Source: Rhinopithecus roxellana (taxonomy: Eukaryota; Chordata; Mammalia; Primates; Cercopithecidae). From it: a stretch of DNA of 64,000 nt. The notes under the pieces were generated by a model, which ran no database searches, had not been told where the DNA came from, and saw nothing but the letters and a program-made list of their open reading frames with translations. The position numbers were made by a program, and so were the translations under genes. Positions 1 to 12,000 of the stretch are shown here, in pieces. The number at the start of each line of letters is the position of its first letter. The stretch's first letter is position 1. The DNA lies in assembly GCF_007565055.1 (NCBI RefSeq), contig NC_044555.1:40798235-40862234 (forward strand), given 5' to 3'.

Positions 1-24
1 TACATAAAATTATTCATGAATTTT

Positions 25-470
25 AATACAGTTTGAATATTTGTTCCTTCCAAATCTCATGTGAAAATTTTATCCCTGCTGTCAGATAACATGTCCAAAT
101 TTCATTTCGAAATTTGATTGCTGAGCCTAATGGGAGGTGTTTGGGTAATGGGGGCAGATCCCTCATAAATGGCTTGGTGCTTACCATCCCCTTGGTAATG
201 AGGAATTCTTTATTAGTTCACTTGAGATCTGGATGTTAAAAGAGTCTGGGACCACTCTCCTGTCTAATTCTTGCTCCTTTTCTCACCAAGTGACACTGTT
301 GGTATCTCTTCTCTTTCCACATGATTGTAAGCTTCCTGCAGTCCTCACCAGAAGCAGACAATGATGCCATGCTTCTTGTACAGCCTGCAAAACTATTAAG
401 CAAATAAATTTCTTTATAAATTATCAAGCCTCAGTTATTCCTTTATAGCAACACAAAATAGAATAACATA
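25..470 (+). mobile_element. THE1/MST-type MaLR LTR (5' LTR)
   Basis: The order of blocks matches my recollection of the THE1 LTR: a TTTGAATATTTGTTCC start, CCTAATGGGAGGTGTTTGGG, GCTTCTTGTACAGCCTGC, then AAATAAATTTCTTTATAAATT and a CCTCAGTTATTCCTTTATAG end. MaLR LTRs are non-autonomous ERVL-related elements that carry their own promoter and polyadenylation signal. An AATAAA lies near 402. The internal region follows directly, so this is the 5' LTR of a plus-strand copy. It is diverged and cannot be assigned to a THE1 subfamily by eye. Confidence 0.8.
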
Positions 471-833
471 GATAATTTGTACCGAGGAGTGGAACATTAC
501 TATAAAGATACCTGAAAATGTGGAGGTGGATTTAGAACTGGTGATGTGCAGAAGTTGGAGGAATTTGGAGGACTAAAAATAAAAACCAGAAAGACGAGAG
601 AAAGTTTGAAACTTGTTAGAGACTGCTTAAGTGGTTGTGACTACAATGGTGCTAGAAATATGGGTAGTGAAGGTCAGGCTGATAAGGTCTCAGATGCAAA
701 TTAGAAAGTTATTGGAACCTGGAGCAAAAGTTACCTTTATCATACCATAGAAAAGAATTTGCCTGCATTGTGTCCATGTTTGAGGTTTCTATGGAAGGCT
801 GAACTTAAAAGTGATGATTTAGGGTATCTGACA

Positions 834-835
<2 letters not shown>

Positions 836-869
<34 letters not shown>
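836..869. repeat. (TG)n microsatellite
   Basis: About 17 TG units lie in the MaLR internal region. This is directly visible and likely to vary in length. Confidence 0.95.
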
Positions 870-871
<2 letters not shown>

Positions 872-1808
872 GAAAGCACTCAAGAAGTGATGTGGCTGCT
901 TCTAAGAGCTTATGATTGGATATGGGAGTAAAGCAATGATCAAGTTGTTACTTATAATAGTTAAAATGGAAACAGAGTCTAAACATTTGAAAAATTCACA
1001 GGGTAGCCATGTGGCAGAAAAGGAAAAACTGTTTTCAAGCAAGAAAGCCTGTGGAGCAACCACTTGCTGGAGAGAACAGAGTGACTAAATAGGAGTCAAG
1101 TCCTAATAGTAGAACAATAGGAAAAAAAAATTCTAGAGACATTTCACAAATGTTCAAAGCAACCCTTCTTATTACGGGCCCAAAAGCCTAATAGAAAAAA
1201 CTGGTTTCAGGAGTCAGGTTCAGAGCACTATTGCCCTGTGCTGCTTTGGGCTGCTGCTCCCTACATTTCCACTGCTCTTGTTAAAGGGCCCTGGGTACAG
1301 GTTTGGCTGTTGCTTCACAAGGTACAATCTATAAGCCCTGATGGCTTCCACATGGTGTTAAGCCTGCAGGCACAGAGAATGCAAGGGCCACAGAGGCTTG
1401 GCAGCTTCCACCCAGATTTCAGAGGATGTATGGGAAAGCTTGTGTGCCTAAGCAGAAGACTGCAGTAAGGGCAAATTCCCTGCAGAGGGCCTATACTAAG
1501 TCATTGTCAAAGAGGAAAAGTGTGAACTTGAAGCCCCTACAAGTTTCTCCACCAGGACACTGGCTAGTGGAGTTGTGGAAATAGGGTCATCACACATACT
1601 GAAGAATGGTACAATTACTGGCAGTGTACAGCCTCAGCCTTGAAAAACTGCAGACATTTGATTCCAACCTGGGAGAGCAGCCAGGTGGGCTGTGCCCAGC
1701 AAAGCCATAGGGATATGGCTAGGCAAGGCCTCAGGAGCTCACCTGTGTCCCCAGGATGTGGGAAATGGAGACAAGGGAGATGATTTTGAAGTTTTAAAAC
1801 TTAATGTC

Positions 1809-2112
1809 AGCTGGTCACGGAGGCTCACGTGTAAATCCCAGTGCTTTGGGAGGCCATGGCGGGAGGATCACGAGGTCAGGAGATTGAGACAATCCTGGCC
1901 AAAATGGTGAAAAATGGCTGTCTCTACTAAAATGAAAAAACATAGCTGGGTGTGGTGGCAGGTGCCTGTAATTCCAACTACTCAAGAGGCTGAGGCAGGA
2001 GAATCACTTGAACCAGGGAGTCGGAGGTTGCAGTGAGCCAAGATCACGTCACTGCACTCTGGCCTGCGACAGAGCGAGACTCCATCTCAAAAAAACAAAA
2101 CAAAGCAAAACA
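1809..2112 (+). mobile_element. Alu, full length
   Basis: A dimeric Alu with diverged left and right arms and an interrupted A-rich tail (AAAACAAAACAAAGCAAAAC). TTAATGTC occurs at 1801-1808 and again at 2113-2120, which is the target-site duplication in the MaLR internal sequence. The many substitutions suggest an older AluS or AluJ-age copy. Confidence 0.9.
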
Positions 2113-2360
2113 TTAATGTCTGCCCTGCTGGGTTTCAGACTTGCTTGTGGGCCTGCTGCCCCTCTTGTTTGCCTGATTTTCTGCTTTTGAAATGAAAATG
2201 TTTACCTAATGCCCATGCCACCATGGTATCTTGGAAATAAAAAACTTAAAAAAAAAATCGTTACAGGCTTATAGGCAAAAGTAACTGGCTTTGCGTCTCA
2301 GATAAGACTTTGAACTTTTGACTTTTCAGTTGATGCTTTAAATAAGTTAACACTTTTAGG

Positions 2361-2545
2361 GTCAAATGCAGGGCTAGTACCTATAATCCCAGTACTTTGG
2401 AACGCCTAGGCAGAAGGATCACTTGAGATCAGGTGTTTGAGACCATCCTGGAAAACAAAGTGAGACCTTCGTCTCTACAAAAAATAAAAATAATAAAATA
2501 GCCAGGCGTGGTGGCACACTCCTATAATCACAGGTAGAGCTACTC
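2361..2545 (+). mobile_element. Alu fragment
   Basis: A diverged Alu left arm (CCTATAATCCCAGTACTTTGG) runs through the middle A-rich linker and about 40 bases of the right arm, then stops. It marks the right edge of the recognisable MaLR internal sequence. Confidence 0.8.
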
Positions 2546-3501
2546 TTCATTGTTATTAGAAATTACAAATCCATTAATAATATTTTGTCTTACAAAAATA
2601 TAGGTTTTATTTATTGTAATATTTCATATCTGTTAACTTATTACCTTTAAATCATTATAGTGAAGTAGTCTAAAAACTATAGTTTACAGATAAATTATAA
2701 AGGAAGATGTAATTAACATTTTCAAAGGTACTTTTTAATTAAAGAACTATACAAATCTTTCTGGCTCTCAATCGTCTATTTCTTCTATTAGACTACACAT
2801 TGTTTCCATTTCAGATGAATTCTTCTGGCGGATAAGATGAATTCACACTCAGCCTCAATTCCAGCATCTTTCTTGTGTTTCTTTGTATACTTTGTAGACT
2901 GGAAAGCTAAAAACTACATTTTTAATGTCCTTTGGAACTAAAAATCTAGGTATAAGTTAGGTTCCATCAATCGGAAAGTCAGTTTAAAATTATTTTCTAG
3001 AGGCTTTGTGGGGAGAATGACTTTTCTGACAACCAGATTTTAGACTTTTGGCATTCAGAACTGTGAGAAAACAAACAAATTTAATTTTGCCATGCAGATT
3101 GTGGTAATTTGTTAAACCCCCCTAGGCAACTACTATAGACAGAAAATGATATATGAATACTCTTATGGATAACCTGAAAACTAAAAAGAAAATGAAAATA
3201 GTGAATACCAGGTTAAATAAAATATATTGCCTTTTAATTACATACTTTTTAATGCAAATGCTTATTTAATGCAAATATTAGAGCATTTTATTGTGGGATT
3301 AATAACTATTGAAGTGATATATAAAAGGGAGCATAACATATGAGGAATATCAATAGACCCATAGAGTTGCAAAAATTGTGGAGCTTATGTGAGGTTATAA
3401 GTTAATACCACTGAGTAGAAAGAGAAAAGTTAAGGATGCAAATTGTAATCTATGCAGCAACCTTTTAATAGAATGCAGAGATGTAGCTAAATGCTAAAAC
3501 A
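2546..3501. other. AT-rich DNA, nothing assigned
   Basis: No ORF, repeat family or regulatory signature can be recognised here. It may be unique intergenic sequence or very old repeat remains. Confidence 0.5.
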
Positions 3502-3858
3502 TGATACGGTTTGACTGTGTCCCCACACAAATATTACCTTGAACTGTAATAATCCCCATATGTCAAAGGTGGAACCCGGTGGAGATAATTGAATCATGGA
3601 GGTGGTTTCCCCCATATTGTTCTTGTGGTAGTGAGTGAGTCTTATGAGATTTGATTGTTTTATAAATGGGAGCTTCCCTGGACAAGCTGTCTTGCCTGCC
3701 ACCATGTAAGACATGACTTTGCTTATCCTTTGCCTTCTGACATGGTTGTGAGGCCTTCCCGGCCATGTGGAACTGTGAGTCCATTAAACCTCTTTACTTT
3801 ATAAATTACCCAGTCTCAGGCATGTCTTTATTAGCAGCATGAGCACAGACTAATACAA
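3502..3858 (+). mobile_element. MST-like MaLR solo LTR
   Basis: It starts TGATACGGTTTGACTGTGTC and ends near CTAATACA. Internal blocks typical of MST LTRs include ATAATTGAATCATGGAGGTGG, split as seen, and CATTAAACCTCTTTACTTTA. There is no internal sequence on either side, so it is a solo LTR. I could not find a clean 5-bp target-site duplication. Confidence 0.85.
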
Positions 3859-3874
3859 CATAATTTCAATTGCA

Positions 3875-4445
3875 TTTTAATATATTATTCATTTAACCCA
3901 AAATAATGCCAGAAAATAAAGAGAAAGTAACAACGAAAAAACAACAGCCACAAAAGAAAAAACAGCAAAATGTTAGACCTGATTTTAACCATACCAATAG
4001 TTCCAGTAAATAAAATTATAATGTCACTTAATGCAGAGTGTTTTGAGTGAATAAATATAAATATCTAACTCTGTTGTCTGTAAGGCATGTTCACAGATAG
4101 GTTGAAAATAGATTGATTGAAAATGGGTCAAAATTCCCATGCTGATCAGTACTGGGATTGCATCTCTGTATAGCCACTGCACTATAGGAAACATAAGGAG
4201 ATCAATCTCTAAAATAAATAAACACTTTAATAAATTGATAGGTTATAGTGATGATATTATCGGTTGGAATATATTTAAAAACAAACTGTATTATCAGTGA
4301 TAAAGATGATCAGTTCATAAAGGTAGTAATTTAAATTCATCCAAAAGACAAAACAGTCCCTAATGTGTATGTATATACTAACATAAATTCAAAACCATAA
4401 AGCAAGTAGACTGAATTCAAGGGAGAAATTGGCAATTATGAAATC
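3875..4445 (+). mobile_element. Old L1M ORF2 fragment (outer layer of the nest, left part)
   Basis: Diverged L1M sequence covers the start of ORF2 and the endonuclease region: CAGCAAAATGTTAGACCTG, CACAGATAGGTTGAAAATAG and AAGGGAGAAATTGGCAATTA in the right order. The sequence breaks off at L1-A. The next part of the same L1M (ACTTAACAAGAC onward, then ATCTATAGAACATGACATTC) appears at about 27355-27600, beyond the end of L1-A. I therefore read this as the host element of the whole nest. It is not coding. Confidence 0.6.
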
Positions 4446-5300
4446 ATAATTACACCACTTCCTTGATTTGGAAGTGTGAGTCACCACATCCTTCCTGTGC
4501 AGAGATCCTGGTGCAGGGAGGGCCCCTCTCTGTTCCATACCCAGGCGTATCTCCAGGCATTTGGTGGGCCTGCTTGTCCAGATTGACAGCCTAAGTCATA
4601 CAATATCTTTTGTGCAAAGATATGGGAGCACTGAGGTCTCCTCCACTGCATGCCCAGGCAGATCTCCAGACAAGTGGAGCACCCACTCACCTTTTTTAGC
4701 ACTCTCAGTTGCCCACCCTTCCTGGGCAGAGTCCATGATGCAGCCAGGTTCTCTCTGCTCCATGTCCAGGCATTTCTCCAGGCATGCAAAACACCTGCTC
4801 ACTTGGATTGGCAGCCTGAGCTGCCGCACTCATCCTGCACAGAAATCATTGTGCAGTGGGGCCCTCTTTGCTACACACCCAGACATATCTCCAGGCACTC
4901 AGAGCACTTACCTGAACAAGTAGCCTGAACTCACACCCTGTTTTTGCAGAGATTGTGGTGAAACATGACCCTCTTCAGTACATGCACAGGCACATCTCCA
5001 GGTATTTGGAGCATCCACTCACCTGAATCAGCAGGCTGAGTTGACCCACCCTTCCCGTACAGAGACCATGGTGAAGTGAAGCCCTATATGTTCCATGCCC
5101 AGGCATATCTCAGGCACTTGGAGCATACATTCACCTGATTTAGCAGCCTGAGCTGTTCCACCATTCCCTTGGGGGGAAAAAAAAATGCAGTTCAGTGGGG
5201 CCATGTACACTCCACACCATGGCAGATCTTTAGGCATAGAGAGCACACACTCTCCTGGATTGGAAGCATAGGCCACCCACCCTCCCCAGACAGAGAACTT
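4440..5300. repeat. About 113-bp tandem repeat in the L1-A 5'UTR
   Basis: A unit with the core 'CCCAGGCATATCTCCAGGCA ... CACTCACCTG...CAGCCTGAG' recurs. Its CTCCAGG cores (or the equivalent positions) lie at 4551, 4664, 4776, 4889, 4996, 5109 and 5228, giving spacings of 113, 112, 113, 107, 113 and 119. About seven diverged units are present. They explain the overlapping ORFs on both strands of 4480-5430. Confidence 0.85.
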
Positions 5301-6031
5301 AGGGCTGAGAAGGTTTCCAGCTACATGGATGCTTGGCCTCGGAGTGCTTGGAGACCACCATCAAGATTCTCCCTTGGTGATGGTACTTGTGTCTGCCACC
5401 TGGGGACCTGTAGGTGGGCATGCTGAGTCCAGCCCTACCCATCTTGACCTCTAATTCCATGGGGCTGAGAGGATAGCTCAGAACACTGTGCACTCCATGG
5501 ATTAGTTTATTTCCTGAGGCAACAGAGAGCTTTCCCGGTAAGCAAGAATTAAGTATATACCTAGCTGCATTGGCCACATACAGCTCCTCCACATTGCCAC
5601 CATTTACTGGCTTGTAGGTCAGAATGCACAGCCCAATATGGAACCTGATGACAAAAGTGCACAGGGCTAAGAAACAAAGCCGAAATACCCTACCCAGCAT
5701 TCTCTGTAATCACAATCCCCAGGGACGGAAGGAAAGGGAAAAGCAAACAACTAAACAATAATATTGTAGGAAAAGAATGAAAAAAAAAAAGTTTCTATCC
5801 TCTTGAAAATAATAAAATGTAGAAGTGCTAGCATCACCAGATGAGAAGGAACTAGTGAAAGAATTCAAGCATCATTAAAAAATCTAAATGTAGTGACACC
5901 ACAAAAGGATTACACTAGATCTTCAGCAGTGGTCCTTAATCGAAATGAAAACTCAGAACTGACAGATAAATAATTCAAAGCACGGATTGCAGGGAAACTC
6001 TATGAGATCCAAGACAAAGTAGAAAATTAAA

Positions 6032-6076
<45 letters not shown>

Positions 6077-6078
6077 AA
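6032..6078. repeat. (AC)n microsatellite in L1-A
   Basis: About 19 uninterrupted AC units plus a degraded end. It apparently grew from a short AC stretch in the L1 ORF1 sequence. Confidence 0.95.
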
Positions 6079-6117
6079 AACTTGCAAGGCAATCCAGAAC
6101 ATGAAGAAACACATCTT

Positions 6118-6413
6118 GTTTTTTTCTTTTTTTTTAGATGGAGTCTCACTCTGTCACCCAGGCTGGAGTGAAGTGCCATGATCTCGGCTCACTGCAGCCT
6201 CTGCCTCCTGGGTTCAAGCAATTCTCCTGCCTCAACCTCCCTAGTAGCTGGGATTGCAGGCACCCACCACCATACTCAGCTAATTTTTGTATTTTAGTAG
6301 AGTAGGGGTTTTACCATGTTGACCTGGCTGGTCTCAAACTCAACCTCAAACAATCCATCTGCCTTGGCCTCCCAAAGTGCTGGGATTACAGCCATGAGCC
6401 ACCGCGCCTGGCC
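6118..6413 (-). mobile_element. AluS-like copy in L1-A
   Basis: A full-length inverted Alu. It starts with poly-T and AGATGGAGTCTCACTCTGTC and ends CACCGCGCCTGGCC. The flanking duplications are AAGAAACACATCTT (6104-6117) and AAGACACACATCTT (6414-6427), with one mismatch. They place the insertion inside the ORF1 region of L1-A. Confidence 0.92.
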
Positions 6414-9001
6414 AAGACACACATCTTAAAAAGAAATCCATCAAAGCTTCTGGAATTAACAAACTCGCATAAGGAATTTCAAAATACAATTGAAAGCTTT
6501 TTCAATAGACTAGACAAAGCAGTAGAAAGAATTTCAGAACTTGAAGACCAGTCTTTCTGTTGTCAGAAAAAAATTTAAAACCCAGCCAGGAAAATAAAAT
6601 TAAAAATAATTCAGAAAATGAACAAGTCTATAGGTAATATGGGATTATGCAAAGTGACCAAACCTATGAATTATTGGCATTCCTGAGACAGAGCAAAAAC
6701 AGGTAAACAACCTGGAAAACGTATATAAGAGAATAGTTCAAAAATATATTTAATCTTGCTAGAGAGGTGGAAATCCGAACAAAACAAAGCCAGAGGACAC
6801 TTGCGACATATTATACAAAATGAACATTGCCAAAGTATATAGTCACCAGACTGTCCAGGGTAAATGCAAAAGAAGAAAATTTCAAGGAAGCTAAAGAAAA
6901 ACAACAAACATGTACAAAGGGAATGCTGTCAGACTATTAGCAGATTTCTCAGCAGAAACTTTACAAGCCAGGAAAGGTTGGGTGCCTGTTTTCAACATTA
7001 AAAAAAAATAAATAAATCGCAATCAAGAATCTCATATCCCAACAAGCTAGGCTTAACAAGTGAAGAAGAAATAAAATCTTTTGCAGATGAGCAAGTGCTA
7101 AGGGAATTCATCACAAGACCAGAATTACAAGACCTAGTTAAGGTATTCTCAACATTAAGTCAAAAGAATAATACTTGCTACCACAAAAAAGCATCTACAT
7201 AACCCACAGAACCAATAAAGTAATGACAAAATAAAAACTATGAAGCAACCAGCTATCAACTTCACGACAGGGTCAAAACCTCACGTATCAATATTAACCT
7301 TCAATGTACATAGTATAAACATCCCACTTAAAAGGCAAAGAATGGTAAGTTGAATAAAAAAAATGCCCATCTATCTACAAAACATCTGTCTCATATGAAA
7401 CAACATTTGTAGATCTATTATGCAAACAGTAAACAAAATAAGAGTAGCTATTACTATATCAGGTAAAATAGAGTTTAAACCAAAAGCAGGTAAAAGGACA
7501 AAGTAGGGCATTACATAATCATAATGGGTTTAATTCAACAGGAAGACTTAAATATCCTACATATATAAGCACCCAACATTTTAGAACCCAGATTAATTTA
7601 AAAAGTACTTCCAGACCTACAAAAAGACTCAAACAGCCACACAATAATAGTGTGGGACTTCAACACCCCGCTAACAGCATCAGTTGGATTACTGTGTCAG
7701 AAAACTAATATAGAAATTTTGGACTGAATTTCTGTATTGAACCTAAAAGACATCTACAACATACTCTACCAATTAACCACAGAATATACATTCTTTTTAT
7801 CACCGCACATAACATACTCTATCAACCAAGTCATTGACCTCATTGCAAGTCTCAATGAATTTTTTAAAAATTAAAATCATACCAACAATCTTTTCAGACC
7901 ATTGTGGAATAAAAATAGAAATCAATACCAAGATTTCTCAAAACCGTAAAATTTTATGGAAATCAAACATTTTTGTCCTGAGTGAATTTTTGGTAAAAAA
8001 TTAAAGCAGAAATAAAAAATATTTCAAGTAAAAGAACAGACACAACATACCACAATCTCTGTGATGCAGCAAAAACTTAAGAGGAATGTTTACAACACTA
8101 AACATCTACATCAAAAAGTCAGAAAGATCTAAAATTAACGATCCAACATCACACCTAGGGGAACTAGAAAAACAAGAACAAACTAACTCCAAAGCTCACA
8201 TGAGAAAAAATACATAACTAAAGTCAGAGCAGTACTGAACAGAAGTGAAACCTAAAATTTCATACAAAGAGTAAATGAAACTGAAAGTTGGTTCTTCGAA
8301 CACATAAACAAAATCAATAGAACACTAGCTATATTAACAAAAATAAAAGAGAAAAGGTACAAATAAGCACAATCAGAAATGACAAAGGTCACATTACAAC
8401 TGATCTCATGGAAATCCAAAAGATCCTCAGAGAATATTATGAACATCTCTATGTATACAAACTAGAAAATTTATAGGAAATGGATAAATTACTGAAAGCA
8501 CACAATCTTCTAAGATTGAACTGGAAAAAAAAAATGAGACTGTGAACAGGCAAATAGTAAGTTCCAAAACTGAATTAGTAATAAAAAATCCTATCATCCA
8601 ATAAAAGCCACAGACCAGATTAATTCATAGTCAAATTCTAGCAGATGTACAAAAAGACATGGTACCAATCCTATGGAATATCTTGTAAAACCTCAAGGAG
8701 AAGGGACTCCTTCATAACTCCTGTGAAGCCAGAATCACCCTCATATCAAAACCTGGCAAAAACACACACAAAGAAGAAAACTATGGGACAATATTCTTGA
8801 TGAAGGTAGATGCAAAAATTTTTACAAAATATTAACAAACTTAACCCAGCAGTACATCAAAAAGTATGTTCATCATAATCAGGTAGGCTTGTTTTATGGG
8901 ATGCTCTGTAGGTTTAACATAGACAAATGAATAAATTTTATTTACCACATGAACATAATTAAAAATAAATAATATACAAGCATCTCAATAGACGTAGAAA
9001 G

Positions 9002-12000
9002 TTTTTTTTTTTTTTTTAGTTTCCAGATCTTATATTTTTATTTTATTTTTAAAGTTTTTTTATTTTTAATTTTTGTGGGTATAGGGTAGGTATATATATT
9101 TATAAGGTACATGAAATGTTTTGATACAGGCATGCAATTAAAATAATTATATCATGGAGAATCGGTTATCCATCCCCTCAAGCATTTATCCTTTGGGTTA
9201 CTAACAATCCAATTACACTCTTTGTTATTTTGATATGTACAACTAAGTTATATTGACTATAGTCATCCTGTTGTGTTATCAAATAGATCTTATTATTTCT
9301 TTCTGTTTTTCACACCCAATAATCCTCCCTGTCTCACCCACATCAACTCCACAACTACCTTGCCCAGCCTATGGTAACCCTTCTACTCTATATGTCCATG
9401 AGTTCAATTGTTTTGATTTTAAATCCCTTAAATAAGTGAGAATACATGATGACTGACTTTCTGTGCCTGGCTTATTTCACTTAACATAATGGTCTCCAGT
9501 GTCATCCATGCTGTTGCAAATGACAGGATTTCATTTTTTTTTTTTTTTTTTTTTTTTAAGGCTGAGTGGAACTTCATTGTGTATGTTCTTTTCCTTTCTT
9601 CTGTTATTGGTCACTTAGGTTGTTTCCAAATCTTAGCTATTGTAAACAGCGCTGGAACAAATATGGAGGTGCAGATATCTCATTGATATATTGATTTTCT
9701 TTTTTGGGGGATGGGAGCACGGATTTAAACCCAGCAGTGGGATTGCTGGATCATATGGTAGCTCTATTTTTAGTTTTTTGGGAATGCTGCAAACTTTTCT
9801 CCATAGTGGGTGTACTAATTTACATTCCCATCAACAGCATCTGAGGAGTCCCTTTTCTCCACATCTTTGCCGGTATTTGTTATTGCCTTTTTTGGATATA
9901 AACCATTTTAACTGGAATGAAATGGGAAATACGTAATAGTTTTGATGTGCATTTCTCTGATGGCCAGTTTTGTTGATATCTTTGTCATATGTCTGTTTTC
10001 TATTTGTAGGTCTTCTTATCAGAAACACCTATTCAAATCTATTGACAATTTTTTGATCATATTAGATTATTTTTCTTATAAAGTTGTTTGAGTTCCTTAT
10101 AATAGTCTTGTTATTAATTCCTTGTCAGATGGGTATTTTGCAAATATTTTGTCTCATTCTGTGGATTGTCTCTTCACTTTATTAATTGTTTATGTTGGTG
10201 TGCAGAAGCTTCTTATCTTGATGCAATCCAACATGTCCATTTTTGCTTCTGTTGTCTGTGCTTATAGGGTATGGCTCAAGACATTTTTGCCCAGACCAAT
10301 GTGCTGAAGAGCTACCCCAATATTTTCTTGTAGCTGTTTAATAATTTAAGGTTTTCCATTTAAGTCATTAGTACATTTTGATTTGATTTCTGTATATGCT
10401 GAGAGATGGGGTGTAGTTTCATTCTTCAGCATATAGATATTCATTTTCCCTGCCACCATTTATTGAAGAGGCTGTCTTTTCCCCAGTGTATATTCTTGGC
10501 ACCTCTGTTGAAAATGAGTTTAGTGTAGGTGGGTGGATTTGTTTCTGGGCTCTCTATTTTTTACATTGGTCTTTTTATCTGTTTTTATACCAGTACCATG
10601 CTTTTTAGTTACTGCAGCTCTGTAGTATAATTTGAAGTCAGGTATTGTGATACATCCCACTTGGTTGTGATGAATGATGATTCTAAAGATGATTGCTCAT
10701 CTATATATACCATGATCATTCTTAATGTATTGTTGAATTTGCTTTGCTAATACTGCATTGAGGATTTTTGCACCAATATTCATTGGAATTAATGGCCTGT
10801 AGTTTTCTTCTTCTTCTTCCTTTTTTTTTTTTTTTTTTTTTTAAACTGTCTTTTTCTGGTTTTGGTATCAGGATAAAACTGGCCTTTTAGAATACATTTG
10901 AAATTATTCCTTTCTCCTCTATTTTTCAGAATAGTTTAAGTAGAATTGGTACTAATTATTCTTTAAATGGTTGGTAGAATTCAGCAATGAAGCAATCAGT
11001 TCCTGGGCTTTTCTTTACTTGTAGGCATTTTATTATAGTTTCAATGTCATTATTGTTATTGTTATGTTCAGGTTTGGGATTTCTACATGGTTCAGTCTTG
11101 GTGGGTTGTGTTTGTTTGGAATTTGTCCACTTCTTCCAGGTTTTTCAAACTATTAGCATGTGGTTGCTCATAGTAGCCACTAATGATCCTTTGAATATCT
11201 GCAGTATCAATTGTAATGTTTCCTTTTCCATTTAAGATTTTATTTATTTGTATCTTCTTTCATTTTTGTTTTGCTGGCTAAAAAATTGTCAGTTTTGTTT
11301 CACTTTTGAAAGAAACAACTTTTTGTTACATTGGTATTTGTATTGTTTTCTTCATTTTAATTTTATTCATTTAAGCTCTGATTTCTATTCTTATACTAAT
11401 TTGCGGTTTGGCTTACTCTTTCTTCTCTTATTATTTAAGATGTCCTGTTAGATTGTTTATTTGAAAATTTTTCCCTTTTGTGATGTGGGCACATATAGCT
11501 ATAAACTGCTAAAAAGAAAAAGTATAAAAGGACTGCTTTTGCTATATTTAATAGGTTTTGGTATATTGTGTTTCTATTATCATTTGTTTTATGACATTTT
11601 TCAATTTTCTTCTTAATTACATCATTGACCCACTGGTCATTCAGCAGCTATTGTTTAAATTCCATGTATTTGCATAGTTTCCAAGATTCCTATTGTTGCC
11701 AATTTCTAGTTTTATTCCACTGTGGTCAGAGAAGATACTTGATATCATTTTAATGTTTTGAGTATTTTGAGACTTGTGTTTTGACTTAACATATTGTCTC
11801 TCCTTGAAAATTATCCATATGTTGAGAAAAAGTACATGTATTCTGCAGCCATTGGATAAAATGTTCTTTATATATCTATTAAGTCCATTTGGTCTATAGT
11901 ACAGATTAAGTTTGATGTTTCTTTGTTGACTTTCTGTCTTGAATATATGTCCAATGCTGAAAGTGGGGTGTTGAAGTCTCCAGCTATAATAGTCAGAGCT

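Larger units (their letters stand above)
471..2360 (+). mobile_element. MaLR (THE1-like) internal region
   Basis: It begins just after the LTR with the MaLR motif 'accgaggagtgga..cattactataaagatacctg' (split here) and continues with the usual non-coding internal sequence. An Alu interrupts it at 1809-2112 and the sequence resumes on the far side. It also holds a (TG)n run. The 3' end is lost at another Alu fragment near 2361, and no matching 3' LTR is seen. MaLR internal regions encode no known functional protein, and the short ORFs here (for example 1238-1468) look like chance. Confidence 0.75.
4454..9001 (+). mobile_element. L1-A, 5' half (5'UTR, ORF1 and start of ORF2 remains)
   Basis: An old L1 (L1MA/L1PB age by appearance) on the plus strand. 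A tandemly repeated 5'UTR (about 4454-5300) leads into the rest of the 5'UTR. ORF1 remains follow at about 5880-7150; AAAACTCAGAACTGACAGATA and AAGTGCTAAGGGAATTCATC are typical. ORF2 starts near 7270. The sequence stops at 'atctcaatagacgtagaaag' in the reverse-transcriptase region, where the poly-T of L1-B begins. It resumes at about 24546. All reading frames are broken. Confidence 0.8.

Noticed and set aside
3502..3858. The 3' LTR of the 25-2360 MaLR element
   Set aside because: The LTR is of MST type and differs from the THE1-like 5' LTR; over 1 kb of other sequence separates them.
4440..5300. A CRISPR-like repeat array
   Set aside because: The repeats are long, diverged and contiguous without spacers, and the context is a primate L1 5'UTR.
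4481..5700. Several ORFs of 75-133 codons on both strands, some with similar Cys/His-rich phrases
   Set aside because: They follow the 113-bp tandem repeat and the rest of the L1-A 5'UTR; the similarity between frames comes from the DNA repeat.
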